Shown: positions 1 through 7,664 of the stretch, in pieces
How the letters are laid out: every line of letters begins with the position of its first letter
Numbering within the stretch: the first letter of the stretch is position 1
Assembly: GCA_003696775.1 (NCBI GenBank)
Contig: RFFS01000102.1
Span: forward strand, 1 to 44,833
Direction: 5' to 3'
DNA length: 44,833 bases
Origin: Calditrichota bacterium
GTDB lineage: Bacteria; Calditrichota; Calditrichia; Calditrichales; J004
The notes under the pieces: model-generated
What the model was told of the DNA's origin: nothing
Databases searched by the model: none
Seen by the model: the letters and a program-made list of their open reading frames with translations, nothing else
Position numbers and translations under genes: made by a program

Positions 1-1
1 A

Positions 2-1405
2 TTGGTCAAAATATATTTTTTTAAAAAATATCCCATACCTTTTATCTTTTACAAGATCATATATAAGTGGATCGGCATAAGTAATTAAAATTACGGATGA
101 TTTTAATTTGATGATTCGTTGCAATAATTCGAAGGCATCCTCATATCTTTTCAGACGGGCATAGGCCAAAAACAAATAGGAATGGGCCTGAAAGGCAGTA
201 GGATTTTGCGCTTCCTTTTCCAATTTATTTAACAATGTACGCGCTGTTTTTGTTTGTCCCTTTGAAATATGGGCCAGGCATAATATTCCCAATTGTTCAT
301 GCGGGATGAGCAAACCCTCATCCATCGATTCAATTTTTTCAATAAGGTCATCATATTCTTTCAGCAGTATCATACAATACGCCCGGACAACAATAGCAGG
401 CACATTTTGGGGATTTTTTTGAAGTAAGGAATCTAAAAGTTCCAACGCCTGTCTGATGTCTTTTTTCCGGTAATGATAATACGCTTTATAAAAAAGAGTC
501 TCAGGATTCAGAGGATCAATGCCTAATGCGAATTGAAGATGAGGCAGTGCTTTTTCAAAATCGCCTGATAGCATATATAAAAAAGCCATAAATTGCTGAG
601 CTTCCGGATAACCGGGTTTATTTTGCAATGCTTTTTGAATATGTGTAAACGCATTACGATAGTTGCAATCCGTAAAGAACGCCAGATTGGCCAATTGGTA
701 ATGCACGCCGGGATGATCCTGATTGATCGCAAACGCTTTATGTGTATTTTCCACCGTTTTTTTCCAGGCTTCTTCCGGAGGCATAAATTGTGTTGTCGCC
801 ATGAAACTGTAAGCATCGGCCAGCCCCACATAGGCATCGGCAAATTGATTGTCCAACTCAATCACATGTTCATAAAGCTGTATGGCTGTGGTTACATCTT
901 TCAAATTCCATTTATTAAAATGATACCGGGCCTTCATGTAAAGATCAAAGGCACGGCTGTTTTGAGTTTTATTTTCAATAAGCGGAATATTTACATCAAA
1001 ATGTTCCCCATTTTCCCTGAGCTTATCGGAAATTAACAAACCGATTTCTCTTTGTACTTCAAGAATATTTTCCCAATCCCTGTCCCATGTTTCCGTCCAA
1101 AGATGAATTGCATCGGATACCCGCACAAAATGCGCGCTTATCCTTAGCTGCTTTTTAGTTATGCGCACGCTTCCTTCCAATATCCACGATGCATTTAATT
1201 GAACGCCTATTTGGGTTATGGGAATGTCTTTGTTTTTAAAATAAAATGAAGACCTGCGGGAAATGACCTGAATGAACTCTAGATTGGACAGGGTATTAAT
1301 AATTTCTTCGGTTATGCCGTCACTAAAATACTCATAAGAATTTTGATCACTAAAATTTTTAAAAGGTAAAACGGCAATGGTTGGACGATGGGACGGTGTT
1401 TTCAT
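2..1405 (-). CDS. TolB-like / TPR repeat protein, 3' end outside window
   Basis: The reading frame is open from an ATG at 1405 to the window edge (468 codons, no stop). Residues 8-120 match the TolB/FlgO-like domain often found in signalling proteins: an IAVLPF start, then YFSDGITEEI, and an ILEGSV-type strand. From about residue 150 the protein is a run of TPR-like helical hairpins, with repeated alanine, tyrosine and proline positions at about 34-residue intervals. Family members often carry a DNA-binding domain (CadC, AraC or LytTR type) at one end; none is at this N terminus, and the C terminus is not visible. It is the next minus-strand gene after the microcompartment operon, 166 bp downstream of the aldehyde dehydrogenase stop. 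Its base composition is more AT-rich than the BMC genes. A role in protein-protein interaction or regulation is inferred; no partner can be named. Confidence 0.8.
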   Translation of the reverse strand, partial: MKTPSHRPTIAVLPFKNFSDQNSYEYFSDGITEEIINTLSNLEFIQVISRRSSFYFKNKDIPITQIGVQLNASWILEGSVRITKKQLRISAHFVRVSDAIHLWTETWDRDWENILEVQREIGLLISDKLRENGEHFDVNIPLIENKTQNSRAFDLYMKARYHFNKWNLKDVTTAIQLYEHVIELDNQFADAYVGLADAYSFMATTQFMPPEEAWKKTVENTHKAFAINQDHPGVHYQLANLAFFTDCNYRNAFTHIQKALQNKPGYPEAQQFMAFLYMLSGDFEKALPHLQFALGIDPLNPETLFYKAYYHYRKKDIRQALELLDSLLQKNPQNVPAIVVRAYCMILLKEYDDLIEKIESMDEGLLIPHEQLGILCLAHISKGQTKTARTLLNKLEKEAQNPTAFQAHSYLFLAYARLKRYEDAFELLQRIIKLKSSVILITYADPLIYDLVKDKRYGIFFKKIYFDQ

Positions 1406-1516
1406 TTAATTACCCAAAATATACCGGATGGATAGCGTTAAACCAGATAACGACAATCCGATAGAGAGATCAAACCGATTAAAAATCACTATTTTGTAAG
1501 AAGATATGGTTCATTT

Positions 1517-1544
1517 CCGGGCATTGATTTACAGCCGTGCCCGG
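1517..1544. repeat. Inverted repeat downstream of the BMC operon
   Basis: CCGGGCA (1517-1523) and TGCCCGG (1538-1544) form a perfect 7-bp dyad with a 14-nt loop, in the 166-bp gap between the aldehyde dehydrogenase stop and the TPR gene start. On the minus strand no U-tract follows, so it is not a classic intrinsic terminator. It could be an attenuating or mRNA-end hairpin for the BMC operon, or an operator of the TPR gene. Confidence 0.45.
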
Positions 1545-1571
1545 GATCGTACAACAATTTTTTTAGACTTA

Positions 1572-2984
1572 TCAGACGATACGGAAATTATCGACCAAAA
1601 CGCAGCGGCGCAGGCGAACAAACGAACGCGCGGAAGTGACGCCTTCTCCGGTGGGTGTGGTGATGGTCATGCTGGTGGACCCTTCGCCGCCAAAACCCAG
1701 TCCGGCGTAACACGGGCCGTTTTTCACAAAGATACTACAGTTGATTTCGTTGGCCATCCGGTCAAGATTATCCAGATTACGGCTGTACATTATGGCCGTA
1801 TGCCGATTGCCTTTTTCCAGTTCCACCGCCGTGTCGATGGCGCTGTCGGCATCTGGTACACGGATAAACGGCACCAAAGGCATCATCAGTTCTTTTACGG
1901 CAAAGGGGTGATTTTTATCGGTTTCGACAAATAAAAGACGGGTGCTTTCCGGCAATTTCAAGCCGATTTCCCGGGCTATCAGAGTAGCGTTTTTACCCAC
2001 CCATTTACGATTGACAACTTTTTTACCCTTATCGTTCACGGTCAAAACCACATCGCTTAACTGTTCCGCCTGTGCGGCGGTCAGCTCATACGCACCGTTT
2101 TGGATCATCTGCTCTTTCAGCGCGTCGGCAATGCTTTCCACGGCGATGATCTCTTTTTCGCAGGTACACATAATGTTATTATCAAACGAGGCGCCGTCCA
2201 CTATGCCTTTTCCGGCACGGGCGATATCCGCGGTTTCGTCCACCAGCACAGGCGGGTTACCCGGTCCGGCGGCCATCAAACGCTTATCCGTCACCTTGCG
2301 CGCCGCTTTGACTACCGCCCCGCCTCCGGTGACCACCAACAGATCGATACCCGGCCAGGTAAAAAGTTGTTGCGCGGTTTCGATGGACGGTTCGGCCACG
2401 GTGGTCAGCAGAGCTTCCGGTCCGCCGGCCGACACAATGGCTTCATTTAACAGGGTGATGGCTTTTTGGGATACCTTTTTGGCGGCCGGATGTACGGCAA
2501 AAACAACGGCATTACCGGCGGCAATCATACTGATACCGTTATTAATAACCGTGGCGGCCGGGTTAGTGGAAGGTGTGACCGAAGCGATGACACCCCAGGC
2601 CGCCTGCTCTATCAGGGTCAGGCCATGATCCCCGGAAAGGGCCAGGGGTTGCAGGTCTTCGATGCCCGGTGTTTTTTGCGCCTGGATGATATTCTTTTGC
2701 GTTTTATTTTCCACGCGTCCCATGCCCGTTTCTTCCACGGCCATTTTAGCCAGTTGGGCGGCGTGTTTGATCGCGGCGGCACGCATGGCGGCAATGACTT
2801 TACCACGCAGTTCCAGGGAACGGATCGCTTTTTGCGAGGCCCTGGCCGCCTGGTACGCTTCCTCCAGTGTATGAAAGATACCCAGGGGCAAATCGCGCCT
2901 TTTGGCCGAAGCACCGGCGCCGCTTTGCAAACGGGCAATAACCTGCTGGACCAGATGGTCTATCTGGCTGTCGTTCAGACTCAT
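1572..2984 (-). CDS. eutE: CoA-acylating aldehyde dehydrogenase of BMC type (EutE/PduP family)
   Basis: 470 aa. This family converts a short-chain aldehyde, NAD+ and CoA into acyl-CoA inside the microcompartment lumen. Visible features are an N-terminal amphipathic helix (about residues 4-20, IDHLVQQVIARL) of the kind used as an encapsulation peptide, followed by a Gly/Ala/Lys-rich linker. Next are the cofactor-binding ALDH domain with the SVTPSTNP loop near residue 136, VTGGG at 218-222, and the catalytic region SFDNNIMCTC. The first cysteine there (Cys273) aligns with the family nucleophile; Cys275 is an extra neighbour. Length is normal for EutE/PduP (about 460-470 aa). It is the last gene of the operon, 4 nt after the preceding shell gene, with only a weak Shine-Dalgarno. 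The substrate aldehyde cannot be told from the sequence because no signature enzyme is present. Confidence 0.93.
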   Translation of the reverse strand: MSLNDSQIDHLVQQVIARLQSGAGASAKRRDLPLGIFHTLEEAYQAARASQKAIRSLELRGKVIAAMRAAAIKHAAQLAKMAVEETGMGRVENKTQKNIIQAQKTPGIEDLQPLALSGDHGLTLIEQAAWGVIASVTPSTNPAATVINNGISMIAAGNAVVFAVHPAAKKVSQKAITLLNEAIVSAGGPEALLTTVAEPSIETAQQLFTWPGIDLLVVTGGGAVVKAARKVTDKRLMAAGPGNPPVLVDETADIARAGKGIVDGASFDNNIMCTCEKEIIAVESIADALKEQMIQNGAYELTAAQAEQLSDVVLTVNDKGKKVVNRKWVGKNATLIAREIGLKLPESTRLLFVETDKNHPFAVKELMMPLVPFIRVPDADSAIDTAVELEKGNRHTAIMYSRNLDNLDRMANEINCSIFVKNGPCYAGLGFGGEGSTSMTITTPTGEGVTSARSFVRLRRCVLVDNFRIV

Positions 2985-2988
2985 TTAC

Positions 2989-3276
2989 TTATTTCTTACC
3001 ACTTTTCAGTTTAATGGGGAAAATATTTTCAAGATCGCTGTGCGGACGCGGGATAACATGCACGGCCACCAGTTCACCCACGCGTTCCGCGGCGGCGGCT
3101 CCGGCATCCGTGGCGGCTTTACAGGCGGCCACATCACCGCGTACCATGGCGGTTACATAACCGGCGCCAATTTGGCTGTAACCCACCAACTGAACCCGGG
3201 CGGCCTTCACCATGGCGTCGGAGGCTTCGATTAAGCCGACAAGCCCCTTGGTTTCAATCATTCCTAATGCTTCCAT
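2989..3276 (-). CDS. eutM: BMC-H hexameric shell protein (EutM/PduA type), copy 2
   Basis: 95 aa single-domain BMC protein that forms cyclic hexamers tiling the facets of a microcompartment shell. Diagnostic segments are [10 protein letters not shown] at the N terminus, [10 protein letters not shown], a [24 protein letters not shown] helix region and HVIPRPH near the C terminus. The pore loop reads QIGAG where PduA and EutM usually have KIGSG, which may alter pore charge and selectivity. A good Shine-Dalgarno (AGGAGA) precedes the ATG. It differs from the adjacent shell protein (3313-3600) at only four positions in the first 79 residues, then diverges in the tail (KLKSGKK here), so the pair is a recent tandem duplication. 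It is followed after 4 nt by the aldehyde dehydrogenase. Confidence 0.96.
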   Translation of the reverse strand: MEALGMIETKGLVGLIEASDAMVKAARVQLVGYSQIGAGYVTAMVRGDVAACKAATDAGAAAAERVGELVAVHVIPRPHSDLENIFPIKLKSGKK

Positions 3277-3312
3277 CTGTTTTCTCCTGAAGTTTGACGT
3301 ACAACAACCCGG

Positions 3313-3600
3313 TTAGTCGAGGCTGCCTTCCATTTTAATAGGATAAAGGTCTTCCAGTTCGCCATGGGGACGCGGAATTACGTGCACGGCCACCAATTCA
3401 CCCACGCGTTCCGCGGCGGCGGCTCCGGCATCCGTGGCGGCTTTACAGGCGGCCACATCGCCGCGTACAATGGCGGTAACATAACCGGCGCCGATCTGTT
3501 TATAGCCCACCAGTTTAACCCGGGCGGCTTTCACCATGGCGTCGGAGGCTTCTATCAGCGCCACCAGACCCTTGGTTTCAATCATGCCTAAAGCTTCCAT
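3313..3600 (-). CDS. eutM: BMC-H hexameric shell protein (EutM/PduA type), copy 1
   Basis: 95 aa BMC-domain protein with the same landmarks as its tandem paralogue: [10 protein letters not shown] start, QIGAG pore loop, HVIPRPH near the end. The C-terminal tail differs (KMEGSLD, acidic, instead of basic KLKSGKK), so the two paralogues may present differently charged edges or faces in mixed shells. A GAGGAG Shine-Dalgarno lies about 10 nt before the ATG. The gene follows the phosphotransacetylase-like gene by 13 nt and precedes the second copy by 36 nt, the longest gap inside the operon, which may allow independent translation of abundant shell proteins. Confidence 0.96.
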   Translation of the reverse strand: MEALGMIETKGLVALIEASDAMVKAARVKLVGYKQIGAGYVTAIVRGDVAACKAATDAGAAAAERVGELVAVHVIPRPHGELEDLYPIKMEGSLD

Positions 3601-3613
3601 AGTCGATGTCTCC

Positions 3614-4612
3614 TCATTCGGTGAGATTATTTTTCATGTTTAACGCCAACACAGCCTGACGGACGATCTGACCGGCGTTGGCCTGAGCGGTAATAAAATG
3701 CAGATTTTCGGCGCTTCCGGTGATCATCGGGCCGGTTACCTGCCAGCCACCGAGGTGTTCCGCCATTTTTACCGCGATATTACCGGAATCCAATGTAGGG
3801 AAAATAAACACATTCGCATTACCTTTCAAGCGGCCATGCGGCGCTTTTTTTGCGGCCACCGCGGCATCCAGGGCGGCGTCCACCTGATACGGGCCGTCAC
3901 ACAACACATCATCACTGTTTTTGTGCGCCCACTCAGCGGCGCGCCGTACCGTTTCCACCTTCGGATGATCGGCGCTGTCCATCGTGGCAAAGGAAAGCAG
4001 CGCCACCCGCGCCATCTCTCCCGTCAACTGCTTATACAGCCTGCCAAGCGTCACCGCCCGGTCACCCAGTTGTTCCGGCCCCGACCGTATGTTAAAACTG
4101 CAATCGCCAAATAACATCAGCCGTTTGGTTGCCGGATGACTCAGGGCATAAAAGGAAAAGATATGCCGGTTAACACCACGCGCCTTCCATAACGGCAGCA
4201 GGGTTTTTAAAAATTGATGCATGGTATGGTCGATGCCTGCCAGGCCCGCCCGCGCCCGTCCGGTAAACAGCGCGCCCCAGACGGCTGTCAGCGGATCACT
4301 AAACCTGTTGCGCCAGTACGGTCGGTTTAAATCCTTAAAAAAAAACGTACGTTTAAGCGCGGCATAAACCCCTTCTTCATCCGCCAGGCGAAGAGGTTTT
4401 TCGATGGATAGCCCACGGGTAACCAAACCTTGCTCCGACGCCACGTCACGAATGGTGAACGGCCCGCCCAACAATACGGGCCGGGCCAGCCCGGCATCCT
4501 GCAATATACGGGCGGCGCGTATCACATGGGGCGCTTCACCGGGATATAAAAGTACTTTTTCCGGTCGGGCGCGGCAGGTGTCGTAAAGTTTTGGCGGCAA
4601 TCCGTCCGTCAC
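3614..4612 (-). CDS. Phosphotransacetylase-fold protein (EutD/Pta-like) with altered active site
   Basis: 332 aa, the length of EutD/Pta single-domain phosphate acyltransferases, which interconvert acyl-CoA and acyl phosphate and regenerate CoA in metabolosomes. Family landmarks are FGDCSFNI near 168-175, EQLGD at 180-184, VALLSFAT at 203-210, [11 protein letters not shown] at 238-248, and [15 protein letters not shown] at 266-280. The terminal block is changed: the usual NDLSRG motif after the conserved GP...G segment is replaced here by HFITAQ (305-310), so the serine and arginine known to act in Methanosarcina Pta are Thr308 and Ala309. The segment matching GAVxTTADVLR is also divergent ([11 protein letters not shown]). 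It could be an acyltransferase with a different mechanism or substrate, or a structural paralogue. It overlaps the EutQ-like gene by 4 bp. The fold call is firm; the activity is uncertain. Confidence 0.8.
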   Translation of the reverse strand: MTDGLPPKLYDTCRARPEKVLLYPGEAPHVIRAARILQDAGLARPVLLGGPFTIRDVASEQGLVTRGLSIEKPLRLADEEGVYAALKRTFFFKDLNRPYWRNRFSDPLTAVWGALFTGRARAGLAGIDHTMHQFLKTLLPLWKARGVNRHIFSFYALSHPATKRLMLFGDCSFNIRSGPEQLGDRAVTLGRLYKQLTGEMARVALLSFATMDSADHPKVETVRRAAEWAHKNSDDVLCDGPYQVDAALDAAVAAKKAPHGRLKGNANVFIFPTLDSGNIAVKMAEHLGGWQVTGPMITGSAENLHFITAQANAGQIVRQAVLALNMKNNLTE

Positions 4613-4881
4613 TTTTCACCAACCACCTGTTTGATCACTTCCTCGATGCGGGCGCGGCTGATATTTTGATGTGGCAATTTGGCGCGTACCCGCTCCACGA
4701 TGGTATGCATATCGGCATGGGTTAAGCGGCTTGAAGCGGAGATATCCACCAGCTCCACATGGCATTCCGCAGCCAGACTGCGCGCCTGTGGCGTAACAAT
4801 ATGGGTGGCGCCGTCGTATTCCAGTCGCCCGCCGGCTTGTTGCGCCTCACGGATATGGTGGGCGGCGATCAGCTTTTTCAT
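4609..4881 (-). CDS. Stand-alone EutQ N-terminal-like domain (possible BMC cargo adapter)
   Basis: 90 aa. The first half (MKKLI...HHIREAQQAG, then HIVTPQARSLAAE) follows the pattern of the N-terminal extension of EutQ and related BMC proteins (ITxxDIRxAxxxG ... ITPxAxxxA). The second half has two short amphipathic helices, 54-69 (IVERVRAKL) and 76-89 (IEEVIKQVV), that resemble encapsulation peptides of lumen enzymes. The cupin domain that follows in EutQ (the acetate-kinase-like part) is absent, and the gene stops cleanly, so this is a domain-sized protein and not a truncated remnant. It overlaps ParA by 4 bp upstream and the Pta-like gene by 4 bp downstream, implying coordinated stoichiometry. 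A role bringing the Pta-like protein or ParA to the shell is inference. Confidence 0.7.
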   Translation of the reverse strand: MKKLIAAHHIREAQQAGGRLEYDGATHIVTPQARSLAAECHVELVDISASSRLTHADMHTIVERVRAKLPHQNISRARIEEVIKQVVGEK

Positions 4882-5654
4882 GTGCGTTTGTCCTTTTTAA
4901 TGCGCGATTGTATTTCCTGTGTCAGGGCGGCATATTCCCGCGCGCCGCGGGCGGCCGGTGTTTTAAACACTATGGGTTTTTGTGCGTTGTAGGCTTCCGT
5001 GAGCTTACTGTTCACACCGATCACCGTTTTCATCATCAGCTTTCCATGCTGTTGCCGCAGATGTTCCAAAACATCGCGGGCCACGCGCGTCCGCCGGTCG
5101 TACTGCGTTCCGAATATCCCCAATATTTTAAGATCAGGGTTTAGATGACGCCGGACTTTATCCACGGTTTTAAGGGTTAATTGCAAACCGTTTAAGGCCA
5201 AAAACTGCGTTTGTACCGGAATCAGCACATAGTCGGCCAGCGCCAGAGCGTTGAACGCCAGGGAACCCATATTGGGCGGACTGTCGAACAAAATATAATC
5301 GTAACGCTCCGGCAAATGCCCGCGCTCGAAAAAAAATCGGTCTTCCTGTTCATGAACCATTTCATCATAAAAATCACTCAGAGCCGGTTCCGAAGGCAGA
5401 CAATGCAGGTGTTTAAAGGCGGTCTCCCTGATAAAAGGATGAACATCGTCGGCACCTTCTAAAATAAAATCGCATAGCGTTTTGAAATCGCCGGTGTTTT
5501 TATCCAGCCCGAGATGCACGGATGCGCTGGCAGCCGGATCGAGATCGACCAACAGCGTCTTTTTGTTTTTTTGGGCCAAAGCCCCGGCAATATTGACCAC
5601 GCTGGTGGTTTTACCGACGCCCCCCTTATTATTGAGTACGACTATGCTGGTCAT
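4878..5654 (-). CDS. ParA/MinD-type positioning ATPase within the BMC operon (McdA-like)
   Basis: 258 aa deviant-Walker ATPase. The P-loop [10 protein letters not shown] starts at residue 8, with signature Lys10 and catalytic Lys15. LVDLDPAAS (35-43) is the second conserved motif, and FDSPPNMG is the Walker-B/switch II segment. The length is that of a small ParA without the N-terminal helix-turn-helix of plasmid ParA proteins, as in chromosomal cargo-positioning ParAs such as carboxysomal McdA. It sits inside the BMC operon, overlapping the EutK-like shell gene and the EutQ-like gene by 4 bp each, with no ParB gene nearby. Known ParA proteins bind DNA nonspecifically in the ATP state and move cargo through a partner that stimulates hydrolysis. 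Here the likely partner is the EutK-like shell protein or the 90-aa protein; that is inference. Confidence 0.9.
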   Translation of the reverse strand: MTSIVVLNNKGGVGKTTSVVNIAGALAQKNKKTLLVDLDPAASASVHLGLDKNTGDFKTLCDFILEGADDVHPFIRETAFKHLHCLPSEPALSDFYDEMVHEQEDRFFFERGHLPERYDYILFDSPPNMGSLAFNALALADYVLIPVQTQFLALNGLQLTLKTVDKVRRHLNPDLKILGIFGTQYDRRTRVARDVLEHLRQQHGKLMMKTVIGVNSKLTEAYNAQKPIVFKTPAARGAREYAALTQEIQSRIKKDKRT

Positions 5655-6229
5655 GCGTCTATCGGAAAGTAGAGGTTTTTAACTTTTTCTATCCGGTCAC
5701 TATCCAGAAGTTCTTTCAACGCCAAACGTACCTTTTTCTTTTCAAGTCCGCTTTGATTGGTCAATGCTTCCAATGTCAGGCCGTTTTGGCTTTCCCGCAA
5801 CAATTCCAGCACCACCGCGCTGTCATCACGGCCAACCTCAACCGGCGCGGGTTTGGGCGTAGCCTTTTTAGTGCGTGATGAAGCGGTGCTTTTTTTACGA
5901 CTAACCGGACGGAGGGGTGACGGATCGGCAACGGGCACGCGGGGCGGTGTATCATTTTCCGGAGTTGGGAACAGCCAGTTTTCCGTATCCTCAAACGGTC
6001 GGGGAATCACATGGACACTAACCAGTTGTCCCAGACGTTCGGCAGCGGCGGCGCCCGCTTCCACGGCGGCCTGTACGGCGCCCAGCTCGCCCTCCACAAT
6101 AACCGTTACCAATGCGGAACCGATTTCCCGCCGCCGGGCCAGATGCACCCGCGCCGCTTTCAACATGGCATCGGCGGCTTCGATGGAACCGGTCAGTCCC
6201 TTGGTTTCTATGAATCCCAGAGCGTTCAA
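5651..6229 (-). CDS. EutK-like BMC shell protein with C-terminal winged-helix domain
   Basis: 192 aa. Residues 1-85 form a BMC domain ([30 protein letters not shown]). Residues 88-134 are a Pro/Ser/Lys-rich basic linker ([13 protein letters not shown]). Residues 136-192 form a helix-rich domain ending in a beta wing ([25 protein letters not shown] spans two helices), as in EutK, whose C-terminal domain is a winged helix proposed to bind nucleic acid. The start is TTG at 6229: alignment to other BMC proteins puts residue 2 directly after it, no ATG is available, and the Shine-Dalgarno is poor, so it is probably made in small amounts. The pore loop is REIGS. It is the first gene of the operon and overlaps parA by 4 bp. 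A shell-to-nucleoid or shell-to-ParA link is inferred. Confidence 0.88.
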   Translation of the reverse strand: MNALGFIETKGLTGSIEAADAMLKAARVHLARRREIGSALVTVIVEGELGAVQAAVEAGAAAAERLGQLVSVHVIPRPFEDTENWLFPTPENDTPPRVPVADPSPLRPVSRKKSTASSRTKKATPKPAPVEVGRDDSAVVLELLRESQNGLTLEALTNQSGLEKKKVRLALKELLDSDRIEKVKNLYFPIDA

Positions 6230-6268
6230 TTGTGTACCGCTTTTATTTCGACTTAAAAAGAAACTAAA

Positions 6269-6307
6269 GATACGGGATTTTAGACAAAAGTAAAACCACG
6301 CCGTATC
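6269..6307. promoter_or_regulatory. Inverted repeat in the BMC operon upstream region (candidate operator)
   Basis: GATACGG at 6269-6275 and CCGTATC at 6301-6307 form a perfect 7-bp dyad, with half-site centres 32 bp apart (about three helical turns). It lies 40-78 bp upstream of the TTG start, in the only intergenic space that can hold the BMC promoter. The spacing suits two DNA-bound dimers or a looped arrangement. I could not identify convincing -35/-10 boxes, so the promoter position is open. Confidence 0.4.
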
Positions 6308-6321
6308 GTATAAAACAGCTT

Positions 6322-6342
6322 AAAAGGCGGGTCGGGCCCGCC
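6322..6342 (-). terminator. Intrinsic terminator after the E2 gene
   Basis: On the minus strand GGCGGG, a 5-nt loop and CCCGCC form a strong hairpin followed by UUUU, 10 bp after the E2 stop. It separates the dehydrogenase operon from the BMC operon. The plus strand also shows T residues after the stem (6346-6350), but no plus-strand gene ends here. Confidence 0.65.
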
Positions 6343-6351
6343 TGATTTTTG

Positions 6352-7614
6352 TCAGAGGGACATGTTCGGATCGTAGCTTTCCAGCAGTTGCCCTATGCGC
6401 TGTAGGAACTGCGCGCCCATGGCGCCGTCGATCAACCGGTGATCGATGGTCAGGGAAAGATACATTACGGGCCGGATGGCGATGGCGTCGTTGATGACAA
6501 CGGGACGTTTTTTGATGGCGCCCACGCCCAATATGGCCACCTGCGGCTGGTTGATAATCGGGAAGCCCACACTGGTGCCGTAAACACCGAAATTGGAGAT
6601 GGAAAATGTTCCGCCCGTCACCTCATCCGGCTTCAGCTTTTTGTTGCGCGCCCGGGTTGCCAAGTCGTTGATGGCCCGCGCCAGGCCGGTCAGATTACGT
6701 TCGTCGGCATGGAAAATATTGGGAACGATCAAACCGTAGTCCACCGCCACGGCAATGCCCAGATTCACAAAATGTTTTACCAGAATTTTATCCCCGTCTA
6801 TGGAAGCGTTCAGCATGGGAAATTCTTTTAAAGCCTGTGTGGTGGCCTCGGCGATGAAGGGCATAAAGGTCAGACTAAACCCTTCGCGCGCCTTAAAGGC
6901 GTCCTTATGCCGCGCGCGGATGCGACTGATGTTGTGCATGTCGATTTCGGCATAAAGGCTGACGTGGGCCGAGGTGTGCTTGGATTTGATCATATGCTCG
7001 GCGATGGACTTACGCACATGATCCATTTCGATGACCTCGATGCCGTCCGCGCCACTGAAACCGGCCGGCGCCATGGGCGTGGCCACTTGTACCTGGGGCG
7101 CGGGCGCGCTTTGTCCGCGTCCGGCGATATATTTCAGGATATCTTTTTTGGTTACGCGGCCGTTCAGTCCGCTGCCCGGTATGCGTTCCAGTTCATCAAA
7201 ACCGATTTGATTTTCGTTGGCGATATTCATAACAACAGGCGAATAAAAACGCGCGGAACGGGGACGCGCCGGAGCGGCTGCTGTTTGCGTTGGCGCCGGT
7301 GCGGGCGTGTCGGCAATGGGTTCCTGCCGGGGTGCGGGCGTTTCTTCCACGGTCTGGGTCGCGGCGGCGGACGCTGCTTCGGTCTCGATCAGTGCGATCA
7401 CCTTGCCCACATCGACCGTATCGCCTTCATTGGCCAGCAATTCGCTTAACGTTCCGGATACCGGAGCGGGGATTTCGGAATCCACCTTATCCGTGCTGAT
7501 TTCCAGAATGATTTCATCTTTTTCAACAGGATCACCGGGTTTCTTCATCCATTTCAGGATGGTGCCTTCCATAATCGATTCGCCCATTTTGGGCATCACC
7601 ATTTCAAATTTCAT
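6352..7614 (-). CDS. 2-oxoacid dehydrogenase E2 component (dihydrolipoamide acyltransferase)
   Basis: 420 aa E2 subunit, which accepts the acyl group from E1 on lipoate and passes it to CoA. The domains are one lipoyl domain (1-78) with the lipoylated lysine in EISTDKVDSEI (Lys43), an Ala/Pro/Thr linker (79-120), a peripheral subunit-binding domain (121-165, GSGLNGRVTKKDI), and a catalytic domain (about 190-420) with the HxxxDG active-site motif as HRLIDG (His392, Asp396). One lipoyl domain and the LSLTIDHR-type ending fit branched-chain or acetoin-type complexes as well as pyruvate. It follows the E1 fusion gene by 50 nt. No E3 gene is nearby, so E3 must come from elsewhere. Substrate specificity cannot be fixed from sequence. 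Confidence 0.94.
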   Translation of the reverse strand: MKFEMVMPKMGESIMEGTILKWMKKPGDPVEKDEIILEISTDKVDSEIPAPVSGTLSELLANEGDTVDVGKVIALIETEAASAAATQTVEETPAPRQEPIADTPAPAPTQTAAAPARPRSARFYSPVVMNIANENQIGFDELERIPGSGLNGRVTKKDILKYIAGRGQSAPAPQVQVATPMAPAGFSGADGIEVIEMDHVRKSIAEHMIKSKHTSAHVSLYAEIDMHNISRIRARHKDAFKAREGFSLTFMPFIAEATTQALKEFPMLNASIDGDKILVKHFVNLGIAVAVDYGLIVPNIFHADERNLTGLARAINDLATRARNKKLKPDEVTGGTFSISNFGVYGTSVGFPIINQPQVAILGVGAIKKRPVVINDAIAIRPVMYLSLTIDHRLIDGAMGAQFLQRIGQLLESYDPNMSL

Positions 7615-7664
7615 ACAAGCCTCTTTTCATTATTTACTTTTGATCGGTTTCTTCGGCCCAACGG

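Noticed and set aside
1506-2628. Long plus-strand frames over the aldehyde dehydrogenase gene
   Set aside because: They are opposite-strand shadows of the dehydrogenase, show no family motifs, and the minus-strand product is a clear EutE/PduP homologue.
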